DNA of 64,000 nucleotides from Actinosynnema pretiosum (GCF_024171695.1 NZ_JAMTCF010000019.1:62001-126000); one strand, 5' to 3'. Counted from the first letter of the stretch, positions 19,781 to 28,090 are shown. Notes: a model not told the origin generated them from the letters alone. Translations and numbers: made by a program.

Positions 19781-20347
19781 TCAGCCCGTGGCTCTCGTGC
19801 GGCGGCGCTTGGACAGCTCGTCCTCCGCCACCACCACGATCTCGGTGCCGTCCGCGCGTTCGGCCGGGAACTCGTGGATCGTCCCGCTGATCTCCCGCAT
19901 GGCCCCGCTGACCGCGATCCCGAACACGCCCTGCCCGCCTTGCAGGAGGTCCACGACCTCCTCGGGCGAGGTGCACTCGTACACCGTGGTCCCGTCGCTG
20001 AACAGAGTTATGCGGGCGAGGTCCTGGACCCCGCGCTCGCGCAGGTGGTCCACCGCGACCCGGATGTTCTGCAGCGAGACGCCGGTGTCCAGCAGCCGCT
20101 TGACCACCTTGAGGACCAGGATGTCCTTGAACGAGTAGAGCCGCTGGCTCCCGGAGCCGTGAGCGCTCCTTATCGTCGGGTTCACCAGGCCGGTCCTCGC
20201 CCAGTAGTCGAGCTGCCGGTAGGTGATCCCGGCGATCTGGCACGCGGCGGGCCCCCGGTAGCCGACCAGCTCGTCCGGCAGCGAGGAGTCCGGGAACAGC
20301 TCACCCTGTTCGCCGGATCCGGCCCGGATGGGCGCTTCCTCGACCAC
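19781..20347 (-). CDS. MerR-family regulator, Rv1830-like
   Basis: 188 residues from GTG 20347, behind GGGAGG. The MerR winged helix has the characteristic YRGPAACQIAGITYRQLDYW and RLYSFKDILVLKVVKRLLD. The C-terminal half (LFSDGTTVYECTSPEEVVDLL and GVFGIAVSGAMREISG) is an effector domain peculiar to actinobacteria. It matches the mycobacterial regulator between gcvB and the bifunctional nuclease. The target set is not known from sequence; a 23-bp inverted repeat about 150 bp upstream of the start is a candidate autoregulatory site. Confidence 0.9.
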   Translation of the reverse strand: MVEEAPIRAGSGEQGELFPDSSLPDELVGYRGPAACQIAGITYRQLDYWARTGLVNPTIRSAHGSGSQRLYSFKDILVLKVVKRLLDTGVSLQNIRVAVDHLRERGVQDLARITLFSDGTTVYECTSPEEVVDLLQGGQGVFGIAVSGAMREISGTIHEFPAERADGTEIVVVAEDELSKRRRTRATG

Positions 20348-20492
20348 GCCTGCCTCCCCTCGGTTCCGGTCACGACGACCGGTGACCAACGTGAAGCCGA
20401 CCGGTGTCGGATCACACCGCGGCACTTCACCTGAGCTCGACGGTAAGACCGGCTAGGGGGCTGGTCAACGCGACGCGCGGGGCGTGTCGACC

Positions 20493-20515
20493 CTCAACCT
20501 GAGCTTGAGGTTGAG
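20493..20515. promoter_or_regulatory. Inverted-repeat operator candidate upstream of the MerR gene
   Basis: CTCAACCT-N7-AGGTTGAG, a perfect 8-bp dyad with 15-bp centre spacing, typical of MerR-type sites. It lies in the 384-bp gap between the MerR start and the upstream bifunctional nuclease gene. Confidence 0.5.
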
Positions 20516-20661
20516 AGAATGGGGGTGCATCGTCCGACCGAGTGACGTTTAGTGATCGTTTAGCCAAAACCGGCCCACGGTGCGTGATGCGGGTGTTCGT
20601 CACCCACCCATCCCTCACCGGGTGGGGCCAACGCCACACCTCGGCAACACACCGTGACGCA

Positions 20662-20708
20662 CCGGAGGGGGCCGCCCCGATCCGGAGATCGTGGACGGCC
20701 CCCTCCGG
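20662..20708 (-). terminator. Hairpin terminator after the bifunctional nuclease gene
   Basis: 13-bp perfect arms CCGGAGGGGGCCG / CGGCCCCCTCCGG with an inner 21-nt loop that carries its own small stem, 24 bp past the stop codon. Confidence 0.65.
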
Positions 20709-20731
20709 GGTGCCTGAGCCCTCGGCGCGGC

Positions 20732-21205
20732 CTACGTGTCGGCGCCGCGGAAGTCCTCGGGGGAGACCGAGTCGAGGAACTCGCGGAACTTCTCGACCTC
20801 GTCCTCCTGCTCGTCCGGGATGATCAGCCCGGCCTCGGCGAGCACGGCCTCGTCCGCGTGGATCGGGACGCCGACCCGCAGCGCCAGCGCCACGGAGTCG
20901 CTGGGCCTCGCGGACACCCGCACGTCGCCGTCGAACACGAGCTCGGCGAAGTAGGTGCCCTCCTGCAGATCGATGATGCGAACCTGTTCGAGCTGCCGCC
21001 CCAGCGCCCCGATCACGTCCTTGAGCAGGTCGTGGGTCAGCGGCCGGGCGGGTCGCACACCCTGCTGCTCAAGGGCGATGGCGGTGGCCTCCACCGAGCC
21101 GATCCAGATCGGCAGGTACCGCTCACCCTCGGTCTCGCGCAGCAGCAGGATCGGCTGGTTCGCGGGCAGCTCCACCCGCACTCCGACGACGCGCATCTCG
21201 CTCAT
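20732..21205 (-). CDS. Bifunctional nuclease family protein (DUF151)
   Basis: 157 residues from ATG 21205 (MSEMRVVGVRVELPANQPIL) after GGGAGG. Conserved family blocks: LPIWIGSVEATAI, RPLTHDLLKDVI, and SARPSDSVALALRVGVPI. Members of this DUF151/BFN-type family have nuclease activity in plants and are located next to MerR and GarA genes throughout actinobacteria. The physiological role in bacteria is unknown. Part of the conserved gcv/garA neighbourhood. Confidence 0.9.
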   Translation of the reverse strand: MSEMRVVGVRVELPANQPILLLRETEGERYLPIWIGSVEATAIALEQQGVRPARPLTHDLLKDVIGALGRQLEQVRIIDLQEGTYFAELVFDGDVRVSARPSDSVALALRVGVPIHADEAVLAEAGLIIPDEQEDEVEKFREFLDSVSPEDFRGADT

Positions 21206-21350
21206 CGGGTATCGCCTCCCTCAGCGCGCTGAAACTCTGGCGTCCCCGTTGGTCTACGAGGATTCCCCACATGCCCTCCCGACGCTACCCGCCAAGCGGG
21301 CTGTGTGCGCAACCGCCCGGCATCTTCCCGCGCACCCCGTTCCCCGACGT

Positions 21351-22361
21351 TCACCTCGGTGAAACGCGCTCGCCGAGGAGTTCGCGCACGCCGGAGCGGA
21401 TCAGCAGTGTGTGCAGCGCCACGAGCAGCGCGGCCACCTCGCGGCCCACCTCGTCGGCGCGGGCCCTGGTCCTGGGGTCGCGGCCGGGGCGCAGCGGGGC
21501 GAGGACGCGCTCGACGGTGGCCAGGTCGCGGTCGGCGGCGGCGCGGACCGGGCGCAGGTCGCGGAGCTCGACGCCGCAGCGGGCCAGCGCCCGGACGGTC
21601 CTGGCCACGGCCAGCGCCTCGGGGTCGTGCAGGCCGCCGGGACCGGGCGCGAGCAGGCCGGAGCGCTCCAGCTCGGCCAGGGCCGCCCGGTCGAGCCCGG
21701 ACTGGGCCAGCAGGTCCTCGCGGGTGAGGCGCTCGCCGGGGGCGGGCGCGAGATCGGGCGCGGGACCGGCCGGGTGCGCGGGCGCCGCCGCCTGGGCGGG
21801 CACGGCGCGGTCGGGTGCGGAGCAGGGAGGGAGGGCGCACTCGGCGGCACGGGCGGCGGGCACGTCGTCGCCGGGCCGCAGGTCGCCGGGCCGCAGGTCA
21901 CTGGCCCGCAGATCACCGGGCCGCAGGTCACCCGCGCGCTGGTCGCCGCCGCGCTGATCGCCCCGCGCGGGCTCACCGGCCGGGCGCCGCGCCGCAGACC
22001 GCGAGTGGCCCGCGAGCGGCTGCTCGCCCCGGCCGTGATCCGCGTCGCGTTCCGCCGAGAGCGGAACGGGACCCGCCGGAGCGGGACCCCCGAGGCCGTC
22101 GTCGAGCGCGTCCAACTGCTCCCGGATGACCTTGAGCGGCAGGTAGCGGTCGCGCTGCGCGGTGAGCACGTACCGCAGCCGCTCGACGTCCGGTGCGCTG
22201 AACAGGCGGTAGCCCGACGCGGTGCGCGCCGGGCGGACCAGCCCTTCCGCTTCCAGGAAGCGGATCTTGGAGATCGTCACGCCGGGGAACTCGGGTCGGA
22301 GCTGCGACAGCACCGCCCCGATGCTCATCCCCCCGCGCTGGGGCCGCCCGGCCGACGTCAC
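21351..22361 (-). CDS. ftsR: FtsR-like MerR-family regulator with an expanded central linker
   Basis: 336 residues, starting at GTG 22361 behind GGGGAGG. Residues 1-90 match the Rv1828/FtsR DNA-binding domain (MSIGAVLSQLRPEFPGVTIS, KIRFLEAEGLVRPARTASGY, RDRYLPLKVIREQLDAL). The C-terminal effector domain starts near residue 205 with RLTREDLLAQSGLD and ends with LHTLLIRSGVRELL. Mycobacterial homologs are about 250 residues; the extra length is a central Gly/Arg/Asp-rich linker with four pentapeptide-like steps (GDLRP GDLRA SDLRP GDLRP). In Corynebacterium the ortholog next to odhI activates ftsZ. The same position beside garA here supports that identity. Confidence 0.85.
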   Translation of the reverse strand: MTSAGRPQRGGMSIGAVLSQLRPEFPGVTISKIRFLEAEGLVRPARTASGYRLFSAPDVERLRYVLTAQRDRYLPLKVIREQLDALDDGLGGPAPAGPVPLSAERDADHGRGEQPLAGHSRSAARRPAGEPARGDQRGGDQRAGDLRPGDLRASDLRPGDLRPGDDVPAARAAECALPPCSAPDRAVPAQAAAPAHPAGPAPDLAPAPGERLTREDLLAQSGLDRAALAELERSGLLAPGPGGLHDPEALAVARTVRALARCGVELRDLRPVRAAADRDLATVERVLAPLRPGRDPRTRARADEVGREVAALLVALHTLLIRSGVRELLGERVSPR

Positions 22362-22394
22362 ACTGCCTCCCCGGCCGGGCGCGGCCTCACCGCG

Positions 22395-22847
22395 CTACCC
22401 CTGGCCGCCCGCGCCGGGGCCGGTCAGGAAGACCAGGCGGAACTTGCCGATCTGGACCTCGTCGCCGTTCGCGAGGACCGCCTGGTCGACGGGCTCGCGG
22501 TTGACGTAGGTGCCGTTGAGGCTGCCCACGTCGATCACCACGAACTCGCCGCCCTCGCGGCGGAACTCCGCGTGCCTGCGGGACACGGTGACGTCGTCGA
22601 GGAAGATGTCGCTGTCGGGGTGGCGACCGGCGCTGGTCGTGTCCCGGTCCAGCAGGAAGCGCGAGCCCGCGTTGGGCCCCCGCTTGACCACCAGCAGGGC
22701 GGACCCGGCCGGGAGGGCGTCGACGCCCGCCACCGCGGGCTCGCTCGCGGGCGCGCCTTCGACCTCGGCGAGGAAGTCGGCCCGGAAAACGGAGGTCCGC
22801 TCCGGGGACTGCTCGGGCGGAACGCCTGGCCCGTCGTTCGTGCTCAC
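22395..22847 (-). CDS. garA: FHA-domain metabolic regulator GarA/OdhI
   Basis: 150 residues from GTG 22847 (MSTNDGPGVPPEQSPERTSV) with an excellent AGGAGGAG site; the frame is open 39 codons upstream but that stretch is unlike the family. The FHA domain (residues about 60-145) has the phosphothreonine-binding GRHPDSDIFLDDVTVSRRHA and LNGTYVNR. GarA/OdhI inhibits 2-oxoglutarate dehydrogenase and stimulates glutamate dehydrogenase, and is switched off when its N-terminal threonine is phosphorylated. Mycobacterial and corynebacterial proteins have ETTS; here it is ERTS, so only the second threonine remains. Confidence 0.94.
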   Translation of the reverse strand: MSTNDGPGVPPEQSPERTSVFRADFLAEVEGAPASEPAVAGVDALPAGSALLVVKRGPNAGSRFLLDRDTTSAGRHPDSDIFLDDVTVSRRHAEFRREGGEFVVIDVGSLNGTYVNREPVDQAVLANGDEVQIGKFRLVFLTGPGAGGQG

Positions 22848-22960
22848 CTGAGCTCTCCTCCTGCTGCTGGATCCGTCGAGTTCGTTAGAACCTATCGTGC
22901 CCGAACCTGCGTCCGAGGATCGACTCCCCCGGCGACCGAAGAGTTTGCGGAAGATCGACG

Positions 22961-23341
22961 TCACTCCTGGACCAGCTCCTGGTATGCGGCGGCGTCGAGG
23001 AGGTCCTCGAACGCGGCGGTGTCGTCGAGGCGGAGCTCCACCATCCAGCCCTCGCCGTAGGGGTCGTCGTTGATGAGGTCGGGCTGCTGGTCGAGGGAGT
23101 CGTTGCGCGCGGTGACCTCGCCCGCGAGCGGCGCGTAGATGTCCGACACGCTCTTGGTTGACTCCACCTCGCCCAGCGTCTGGCCCGCGGAGACCTTCTC
23201 GCCGACCTCCGGGAGCTGGACGAACACGACGTCGCCGAGCTGGGCTTGGGCGAAGTCGGTGATGCCCAGGCGCACGGTGGTCTCACCTGTGCGCTGCACC
23301 CACTCATGTTCCTCGGTGTACTTGAGCTCCTCGGGAATCAC
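22961..23341 (-). CDS. gcvH: Glycine cleavage system H protein
   Basis: 126 residues from GTG 23341 (MIPEELKYTEEHEWV) with GAAGGAG eight bases upstream. The lipoylation lysine is in LGEVESTKSVSDIYAP, and the fold blocks LGITDFAQAQLGDVVFVQLP and NDDPYGEGWMVEL are intact. It carries the aminomethyl group from GcvP to GcvT. Lies between garA and the phosphatidyltransferase gene in the order known from mycobacteria. Confidence 0.97.
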   Translation of the reverse strand: MIPEELKYTEEHEWVQRTGETTVRLGITDFAQAQLGDVVFVQLPEVGEKVSAGQTLGEVESTKSVSDIYAPLAGEVTARNDSLDQQPDLINDDPYGEGWMVELRLDDTAAFEDLLDAAAYQELVQE

Positions 23342-23399
23342 CGCGGTGCGCTCCTTCAATGACGGTGGATCTTCGCTTCCGGATCTTCCCACGTCCCGC

Positions 23400-24011
23400 T
23401 CAGGTCGAGACGACCCCCGGCCGTTGCGCCCTGGAGGCGAGGACGAGCTGGTAGGCGTACAGCGCCCCGGACCACAGGTAGAAGACCGCCCCCCAGATCA
23501 TCATGGCGTAGGCGAAGGGCCGCACGACCTGCGCGAACGTCGAGCCGCCCTGCGCCGCCAGCAGCATGGGGAAGGCGTAGAGCAGGATGAACGTGGCGGC
23601 CTTGCCGAGGTACGTGATCGTGAACGCGGGCCGGTAGCCCAGGCGGCGCAGCACCGGCAGGCACGCGCCGACCACGAGCTCGCGGCCCGCCAGGAGCAGC
23701 ACCACCCACAGGGGCAGGATGTCGCGGACCACGAACGCGATCATCGTGGCCAGGATGTAGAGGCGGTCGGCCGCCGGGTCGAGCAGCACGCCCAGCTTGC
23801 TGGTCTGGTCCAGCCAGCGCGCGATCTTGCCGTCGAGCCAGTCGGAGACGCCCGCGGCGATCAGCAGCGCCAGCGCCCAGCCGTCGGCGCGCGGGCCGAG
23901 CAGCAGGTAGAGGAACACGGGCACGCCGAGCAGCCGGAGCACGCTGAGCGCGTTGGGGATGGTGAGGTACCGGTCCTGGGGGGCCGGTTCGGCTGCGGGC
24001 GGCGTGGACAC
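23400..24011 (-). CDS. CDP-alcohol phosphatidyltransferase (PgsA2-like)
   Basis: 203 residues from GTG 24011 (MSTPPAAEPAPQDRYLTIPN). The CDP-OH-P motif DG-x2-AR-x8-G-x3-D-x3-D is complete (DWLDGKIARWLDQTSKLGVL then LDPAADR). About five to six transmembrane helices. It exchanges CMP of CDP-diacylglycerol for an alcohol acceptor. The gcvH-adjacent mycobacterial gene is called pgsA2, but the acceptor (glycerol phosphate, inositol phosphate, or a lipid as in cardiolipin synthesis) cannot be read from sequence. Intact catalytic aspartates predict activity. Confidence 0.88.
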   Translation of the reverse strand: MSTPPAAEPAPQDRYLTIPNALSVLRLLGVPVFLYLLLGPRADGWALALLIAAGVSDWLDGKIARWLDQTSKLGVLLDPAADRLYILATMIAFVVRDILPLWVVLLLAGRELVVGACLPVLRRLGYRPAFTITYLGKAATFILLYAFPMLLAAQGGSTFAQVVRPFAYAMMIWGAVFYLWSGALYAYQLVLASRAQRPGVVST

Positions 24012-24325
24012 GGCACGAATGCTAGGCGCACGCCAGTGGCGGGGCTCACCGGTGCGGGGGTGGGGCTTCGGACGGGTCGACCGGGGGCCGGGTCCGCTCG
24101 GGCGCCCGAGCGTCGCGGCGGCGGCTGGCGGGCGCGGTGGCGTGCGCCGGGGAGCCCGGCGGGCTCGCGCTCGGCGGACGCGGGGCGCGTTCCGGGTGCC
24201 GCTGTTCACAGGGGGTGTTCTTCCCCGGCGGGGCGCGCCGGAAACCCCCGGTTGTTCAAGATCACTTCAGGGGCGTCGGGGCGGGCGGGGCGGCGTCCGC
24301 CCCCGCCCACCCCCGCGACGCGCGG

Positions 24326-24532
24326 CTACCGGGTGCGGCTCCAGCCCCGCCGCTGGAGCTCGGCGCCCGTCAGGGCCTGCGGACGACCCCGGTCGTCAAC
24401 GCCGACCCAGCGGGCCCGGAAACCCTCGAGCACGTACGCGTGGCCCTTGCTCCACACGACGCTGCACGGCGCGGTGGGCAGCGTCGCCCTGCGCTTCGCG
24501 TGCCCGATCTCGATTCCCGTGGTGGTGCTCAT
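24326..24532 (-). CDS. Small hypothetical protein, 68 residues
   Basis: ATG 24532 with a GGAGG site 10 bases upstream. Sequence begins MSTTTGIEIGHAKRRATLP and contains SKGHAYVLEGFRARWVGVDD. No signal, no membrane segment, basic. I do not recognise the family. The good ribosome site and codon use support a real gene. The flanking stretches 24,012-24,325 and 24,533-24,947 hold nothing else I can support. Confidence 0.55.
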   Translation of the reverse strand: MSTTTGIEIGHAKRRATLPTAPCSVVWSKGHAYVLEGFRARWVGVDDRGRPQALTGAELQRRGWSRTR

Positions 24533-24947
24533 GGTGTGCAGACCTCCGTCCGGTGCGCCGCCCGCCTGCCATCGGCGGACGCCTTCTGGGGGGATTGTGG
24601 TGCGGAACACGTCCGCTTCGCGCGTCCTGCGCGCCCATCGGGTCCGAGCGGTCGCCGAGCTGCGCGACCGGCTCACCCGAGGCGTACCCGCCCCCGCGAC
24701 GATCAACCGCTCGACGTGCCGGTCGGGCCGCCCACAGCACCGGCACTTCAGAAAAGATGATCTTGTCGGGGCCGGGGCGCGGCTTGTGGTGCCCGACCGC
24801 GCTCCGTACGGTGAGCGGTGCAGCGGTTGAGCCAACAGCCGCGCCGGGGAGCTCCGGCTGGGCTTTGACCTGCGCTGCAACCAGGACAAGCACCCTGTTC
24901 ACGGGCTCCCCACCCCACAAGCGGTGGCAGTTGAAGAGGAGACCCTC

Positions 24948-25364
24948 GTGTCGGTTCACGATCCCGAAGTCGTGACCACGGACGGAAGCGGGACCGGCTC
25001 CGTCGAGTCGGGTCCCGCCGAGCACATCGACATCAGCGCGGAGCAGGTCGCCGAGGGCGTGACCGTGGTCAGGGTCAGCGGCGAGGTCGACATGCTGACC
25101 GCGCCCAGGCTGCGCTCCGAGGTGGTCGAGCGGATCACCCCCGGCGGCGTGCTCGTGCTCGACCTGGGCGGCGTCGGCTTCCTCGGCTCGGCCGGTCTCG
25201 CGGTGCTCGTGGAGGCCGCTCAGCGCAGCACGCGCGAGCAGGCCGCGTTCCGGGTCGTCGCGGTGGAGCGCGCCGTGCTCCGCCCGCTGGCCGCGACCGG
25301 GCTGGGCGAGGTGTTCAGCGTCCACCCGTCGGTGGCCGAGGCGCTGGACGCCGACCGGGGCTAG
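24948..25364 (+). CDS. STAS-domain anti-anti-sigma factor
   Basis: 138 residues from GTG 24948 behind GAAGAGGAG. Residues 30-130 are a STAS domain (VTVVRVSGEVDMLTAPRLRS, VLVLDLGGVGFLGSAGLAVL); the serine of FLGSAG is the usual phosphorylation site. Dephosphorylated protein would bind the RsbW-type kinase and free the sigma factor. It is the first of four partner-switching genes. Its last 50 bp overlap the 3' end of the convergent HATPase-STAS gene. Confidence 0.88.
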   Translation: MSVHDPEVVTTDGSGTGSVESGPAEHIDISAEQVAEGVTVVRVSGEVDMLTAPRLRSEVVERITPGGVLVLDLGGVGFLGSAGLAVLVEAAQRSTREQAAFRVVAVERAVLRPLAATGLGEVFSVHPSVAEALDADRG

Positions 25365-26112
25365 CGTGCCCGACCAGGTCCACGACCTGGTCCACCCCGG
25401 AGGCGACGAGCGCCCGGTGGGCGGCTCCCCCCTCGGGGGCCCGCACCACCACGCGCGTGCCCGCGTCGGCCGCCGCCGAGGCGACCGCGCGCAGGCTGCG
25501 CACCAACCCGTCCGCCCGGTCCCCCAGCTCGCGCAGGTCCACCACCACCGGCACGGCGCCACCGCGCGCCGCGGTGAGGATCGTGCGCCGCACGGCGGGA
25601 CCGGCGCGGCCGGGCACGTCGCCCCTGACGACGACCTCCACCCACCCCTCGCGCTCGCGCACCACCACCTCCTGGTGGGGGCTGACCGCGAGGCGGGTGG
25701 TTCCGGGGGCGTGCCTGCCGGACAGCACGAGCACGACGGTGGTGCCGCCGGGCGACCGGTCCAGCAGCACCTCGTCGACGCTCTCGCGCATGAGCAGCAG
25801 GCCGCGCCCCCTGGACGACAGCCCCGGCGGCGGGACGCGCCAGCGCCCGTCGTCGGCGACGACCACCCTGACCCGGCCGTCCGGCTCGGCGGACGCCTCG
25901 ACGCGCACGCTGCCGGGCGCGCCCGGCGGGTAGGCGTGCTCGATGGAGTTGCTGACGGCCTCGTTGACGGCCACCAGCAGGTCGTAGCGGTCGTCCTGCT
26001 CGACGCCGAGACCGGTGAGCCACCGGTCGACGCGCTGTCGCAGAGCCGAGAGCCTGTCCGGCTCGGCGGGGAACTCCGCCCGCCAGTGCCGGTCGGCGAG
26101 TTGGTCGGTCAC
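25315..26112 (-). CDS. Fused HATPase (RsbW-like) and STAS-like regulator
   Basis: 265 residues from GTG 26112 (MTDQLADRHWRAEF) with GGGAGG upstream. Residues 15-140 are an RsbW-type ATPase domain: N-box LLVAVNEAVSNSIEHAYPPG, G1 VVADDGRWRVPP, and RGRGLLLMRESVDEV. Residues about 165-255 look like a STAS domain (VEVVVRGDVPGRAGPAVRRT, VPVVVDLREL). Having both kinase and antagonist-type domains in one chain suggests an integrating node of the switch. The stop lies within the convergent STAS gene, an antisense overlap of 50 bp. Confidence 0.82.
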   Translation of the reverse strand: MTDQLADRHWRAEFPAEPDRLSALRQRVDRWLTGLGVEQDDRYDLLVAVNEAVSNSIEHAYPPGAPGSVRVEASAEPDGRVRVVVADDGRWRVPPPGLSSRGRGLLLMRESVDEVLLDRSPGGTTVVLVLSGRHAPGTTRLAVSPHQEVVVREREGWVEVVVRGDVPGRAGPAVRRTILTAARGGAVPVVVDLRELGDRADGLVRSLRAVASAAADAGTRVVVRAPEGGAAHRALVASGVDQVVDLVGHASPGRRPAPRPPTGGR

Positions 26113-26264
26113 CGTGCGCCTCCCCGTGTGGTGCACCTCGGTGGCTTCCCGCTCATGGCGGTGCTCACACGTGTGAGCGACCACCACTTCGGGTATCGAT
26201 AGCGTCGGTGCACTACCGGGGGCCTGCACCCCCGATCATCCTGGGAACCAGATCGGACGATGAG

Positions 26265-26708
26265 GTGAGCGTGTCGCACACGGAGCCGCACAGCGGTGAG
26301 CTTGACAACGCCCTGAGCGGGGTGGAGCTGCGGATCGCGGCGGACCCCACGCAACTGTCGGTCGTCCGCGCGGTCGCGGCCGACATCGCCATGCGGCAGG
26401 ACTTCGACCTCGACTCGATCGAGGACCTGAAGCTGGCGGTGGACGAGGCCTGCTCGACGCTGATCTCGCTGGCGTCCAAGGGCGCGGTGCTGAGCGCCCG
26501 CTTCGTGGTCGCGGACGGGGACGTGCAGGTGTCGACGCAGGTCGTCTCCGAGCGCGCCGCCCCGCCGGACCGCGACAGCTTCGGCTGGCGCGTGCTGAGC
26601 GCGCTGGTCGACTCGGTGACCACCTGGGTCGCGCCGAAGTCGGGCGAGGAGGCCTACGAGGTGCACATCGACCTGGTCAAGCGGTCACTGGGGACGGTGG
26701 ATGCGTGA
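26265..26708 (+). CDS. RsbW/UsfX-type anti-sigma factor kinase
   Basis: 147 residues from GTG 26265; GTG 26271 is equally possible. Helix-rich ATPase domain with an actinobacterial N-box (LKLAVDEACSTLISLA), which lacks the classic N-box Asn at its end, and the C-terminal block FGWRVLSALVDSVTTW. Binds and sequesters the SigF-type factor encoded next, with a GTGA overlap, so the two proteins are made in fixed proportion. The preceding STAS genes should release it. Confidence 0.87.
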   Translation: MSVSHTEPHSGELDNALSGVELRIAADPTQLSVVRAVAADIAMRQDFDLDSIEDLKLAVDEACSTLISLASKGAVLSARFVVADGDVQVSTQVVSERAAPPDRDSFGWRVLSALVDSVTTWVAPKSGEEAYEVHIDLVKRSLGTVDA

Positions 26709-27508
26709 CGGGGCCTGAAGGGGGCGCCACGAAGGCGGCGACGGGCAAGTCCGGCCAGGGCGACTACGACCACCTCGCCCCGCTGTTCGCCCGGCTCGCC
26801 CAGACCCCGGCGAGCGACCCGGCGCGGGAGCGGCTGCGGGACGAGCTGGTCACCGAGCACCTGCCGGTGGCCAGGCACATCGCGCGCCGGTTCGGGCACC
26901 GCGGCGAGCCGCACGACGACCTGGTGCAGGTGGCCACGGTCGGGCTGATCAACGCCGTCGACCGGTTCGACCCGGAGCGCGGCAGCGACTTCCTGTCGTT
27001 CGCGGTGCCGACGATCATGGGCGAGGTGCGGAAGTACTTCCGCGACTCGTCGTGGTCGGTGCGGATGCCGCGCAGGCTCAAGGAGCTGCACCTGGCGATC
27101 AACGCCGGGTCGGCGCGGCTGTCGCAGGAGCTCGGCAGGGCGCCGACGCCCAGCGAGCTGGCGCAGCACCTTGGCCTGAGCCGCGAGGAGGTCCACGAGG
27201 GGCTGGCGGCGGGCAACGCCTACCACAGCGCCTCGCTGGACGACCTGCTCGTGGCCGACGACAGCTCCATCTCGCTGGGCAGCACGCTCGGCGAGGAGGA
27301 CCCGGAGCTGGAGGCGATCGAGCAGCGCGAGTCGCTGCACCCGCTGCTGGAGAAGCTGCCGGAGCGGGAGCGGCGGATCGTGGTGATGCGGTTCTTCGGG
27401 AACATGACGCAGACGCAGATCGCGCAGAAGGTCGGGATCTCGCAGATGCACGTGTCGCGGCTGCTGGCGAAGACGCTGCGGCAGCTGCGGGACGGGTTGG
27501 AGCAGTAG
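26705..27508 (+). CDS. SigF/SigB-family RNA polymerase sigma factor
   Basis: 267 residues from GTG 26705. Region 2 contains EPHDDLVQVATVGLINAVDR and FAVPTIMGEVRKYFRDSSW; region 3 LKELHLAINAGSARLSQELG; region 4 RRIVVMRFFGNMTQTQIAQK then ISQMHVSRLLAKTLRQLR. This is group 3 sigma of the stress/development class that is held by RsbW-type anti-sigma factors. Gene order anti-sigma then sigma with overlap is the mycobacterial usfX-sigF pattern. Confidence 0.93.
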   Translation: MTGPEGGATKAATGKSGQGDYDHLAPLFARLAQTPASDPARERLRDELVTEHLPVARHIARRFGHRGEPHDDLVQVATVGLINAVDRFDPERGSDFLSFAVPTIMGEVRKYFRDSSWSVRMPRRLKELHLAINAGSARLSQELGRAPTPSELAQHLGLSREEVHEGLAAGNAYHSASLDDLLVADDSSISLGSTLGEEDPELEAIEQRESLHPLLEKLPERERRIVVMRFFGNMTQTQIAQKVGISQMHVSRLLAKTLRQLRDGLEQ

Positions 27509-27690
27509 GACGGCGGGCGGGGTGAGCGGCGCGCGCAGGGCTCCGCTCCCCGGCCCCGCACCTCCTCCGGGCGGCTCTCCTGAGCGTTTGCTGAGAGGTC
27601 GCTCGATCGGGCTTCCGGGCGTTTGCCCCGCTGTTCGGCGGGGAAGACCTGACCAGCACCCGATGAGAGCCGCCTGGAGGGGGTCGCACC

Positions 27691-27990
27691 ATGACCAGCA
27701 CCGCACGCCTGCCCAAGCCCGTCACCGACGTGTGGGACTGGCAGAAGGACGGGCTCTGCCGAGGGCGCGACAGCGCGGTGTTCTTCCACCCGGACAACGA
27801 GCGCGGCTCGGCCCGCGCGTCCCGCGAGAACCGGGCCAAGGAGCTGTGCGCGCGCTGCCCGGTGCTCGCCCAGTGCCGCGAGCACGCGCTGGCCGTGCAG
27901 GAGCCCTACGGCGTGTGGGGCGGGATGGGCGAGGACGAGCGCAGGCGGATCATCTCCGCCGCCCGGCGCAGGGTCAGCGCCGTCGCCTGA
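27691..27990 (+). CDS. WhiB-family iron-sulfur regulator, WhiB3/WhiD type
   Basis: 99 residues from ATG 27691 after GGAGGGGG. Four cysteines in the WhiB pattern: Cys in WDWQKDGLCRG, then LCARCPVLAQC. The DSAVFFHPDNERG segment and EPYGVWGGM turn are typical of the WhiB3/WhiD branch, followed by a basic C-terminal tail for DNA contact. Binds a 4Fe-4S cluster and acts with the housekeeping sigma. Located 180 bp after the SigF-type gene, with a weak GTTT-N15-GGGGAA element (27,621-27,645) between them that could be a SigF promoter. Confidence 0.92.
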   Translation: MTSTARLPKPVTDVWDWQKDGLCRGRDSAVFFHPDNERGSARASRENRAKELCARCPVLAQCREHALAVQEPYGVWGGMGEDERRRIISAARRRVSAVA

Positions 27991-28090
27991 CGCCCTGGGT
28001 CCGAGGCAGGGAGCAGCACCACCCGGCGAGCACAGCGCAGTGCGAGCACGACCTGGCGGCACACCTGAAGCCCGAAGTCGGTCACACCCG

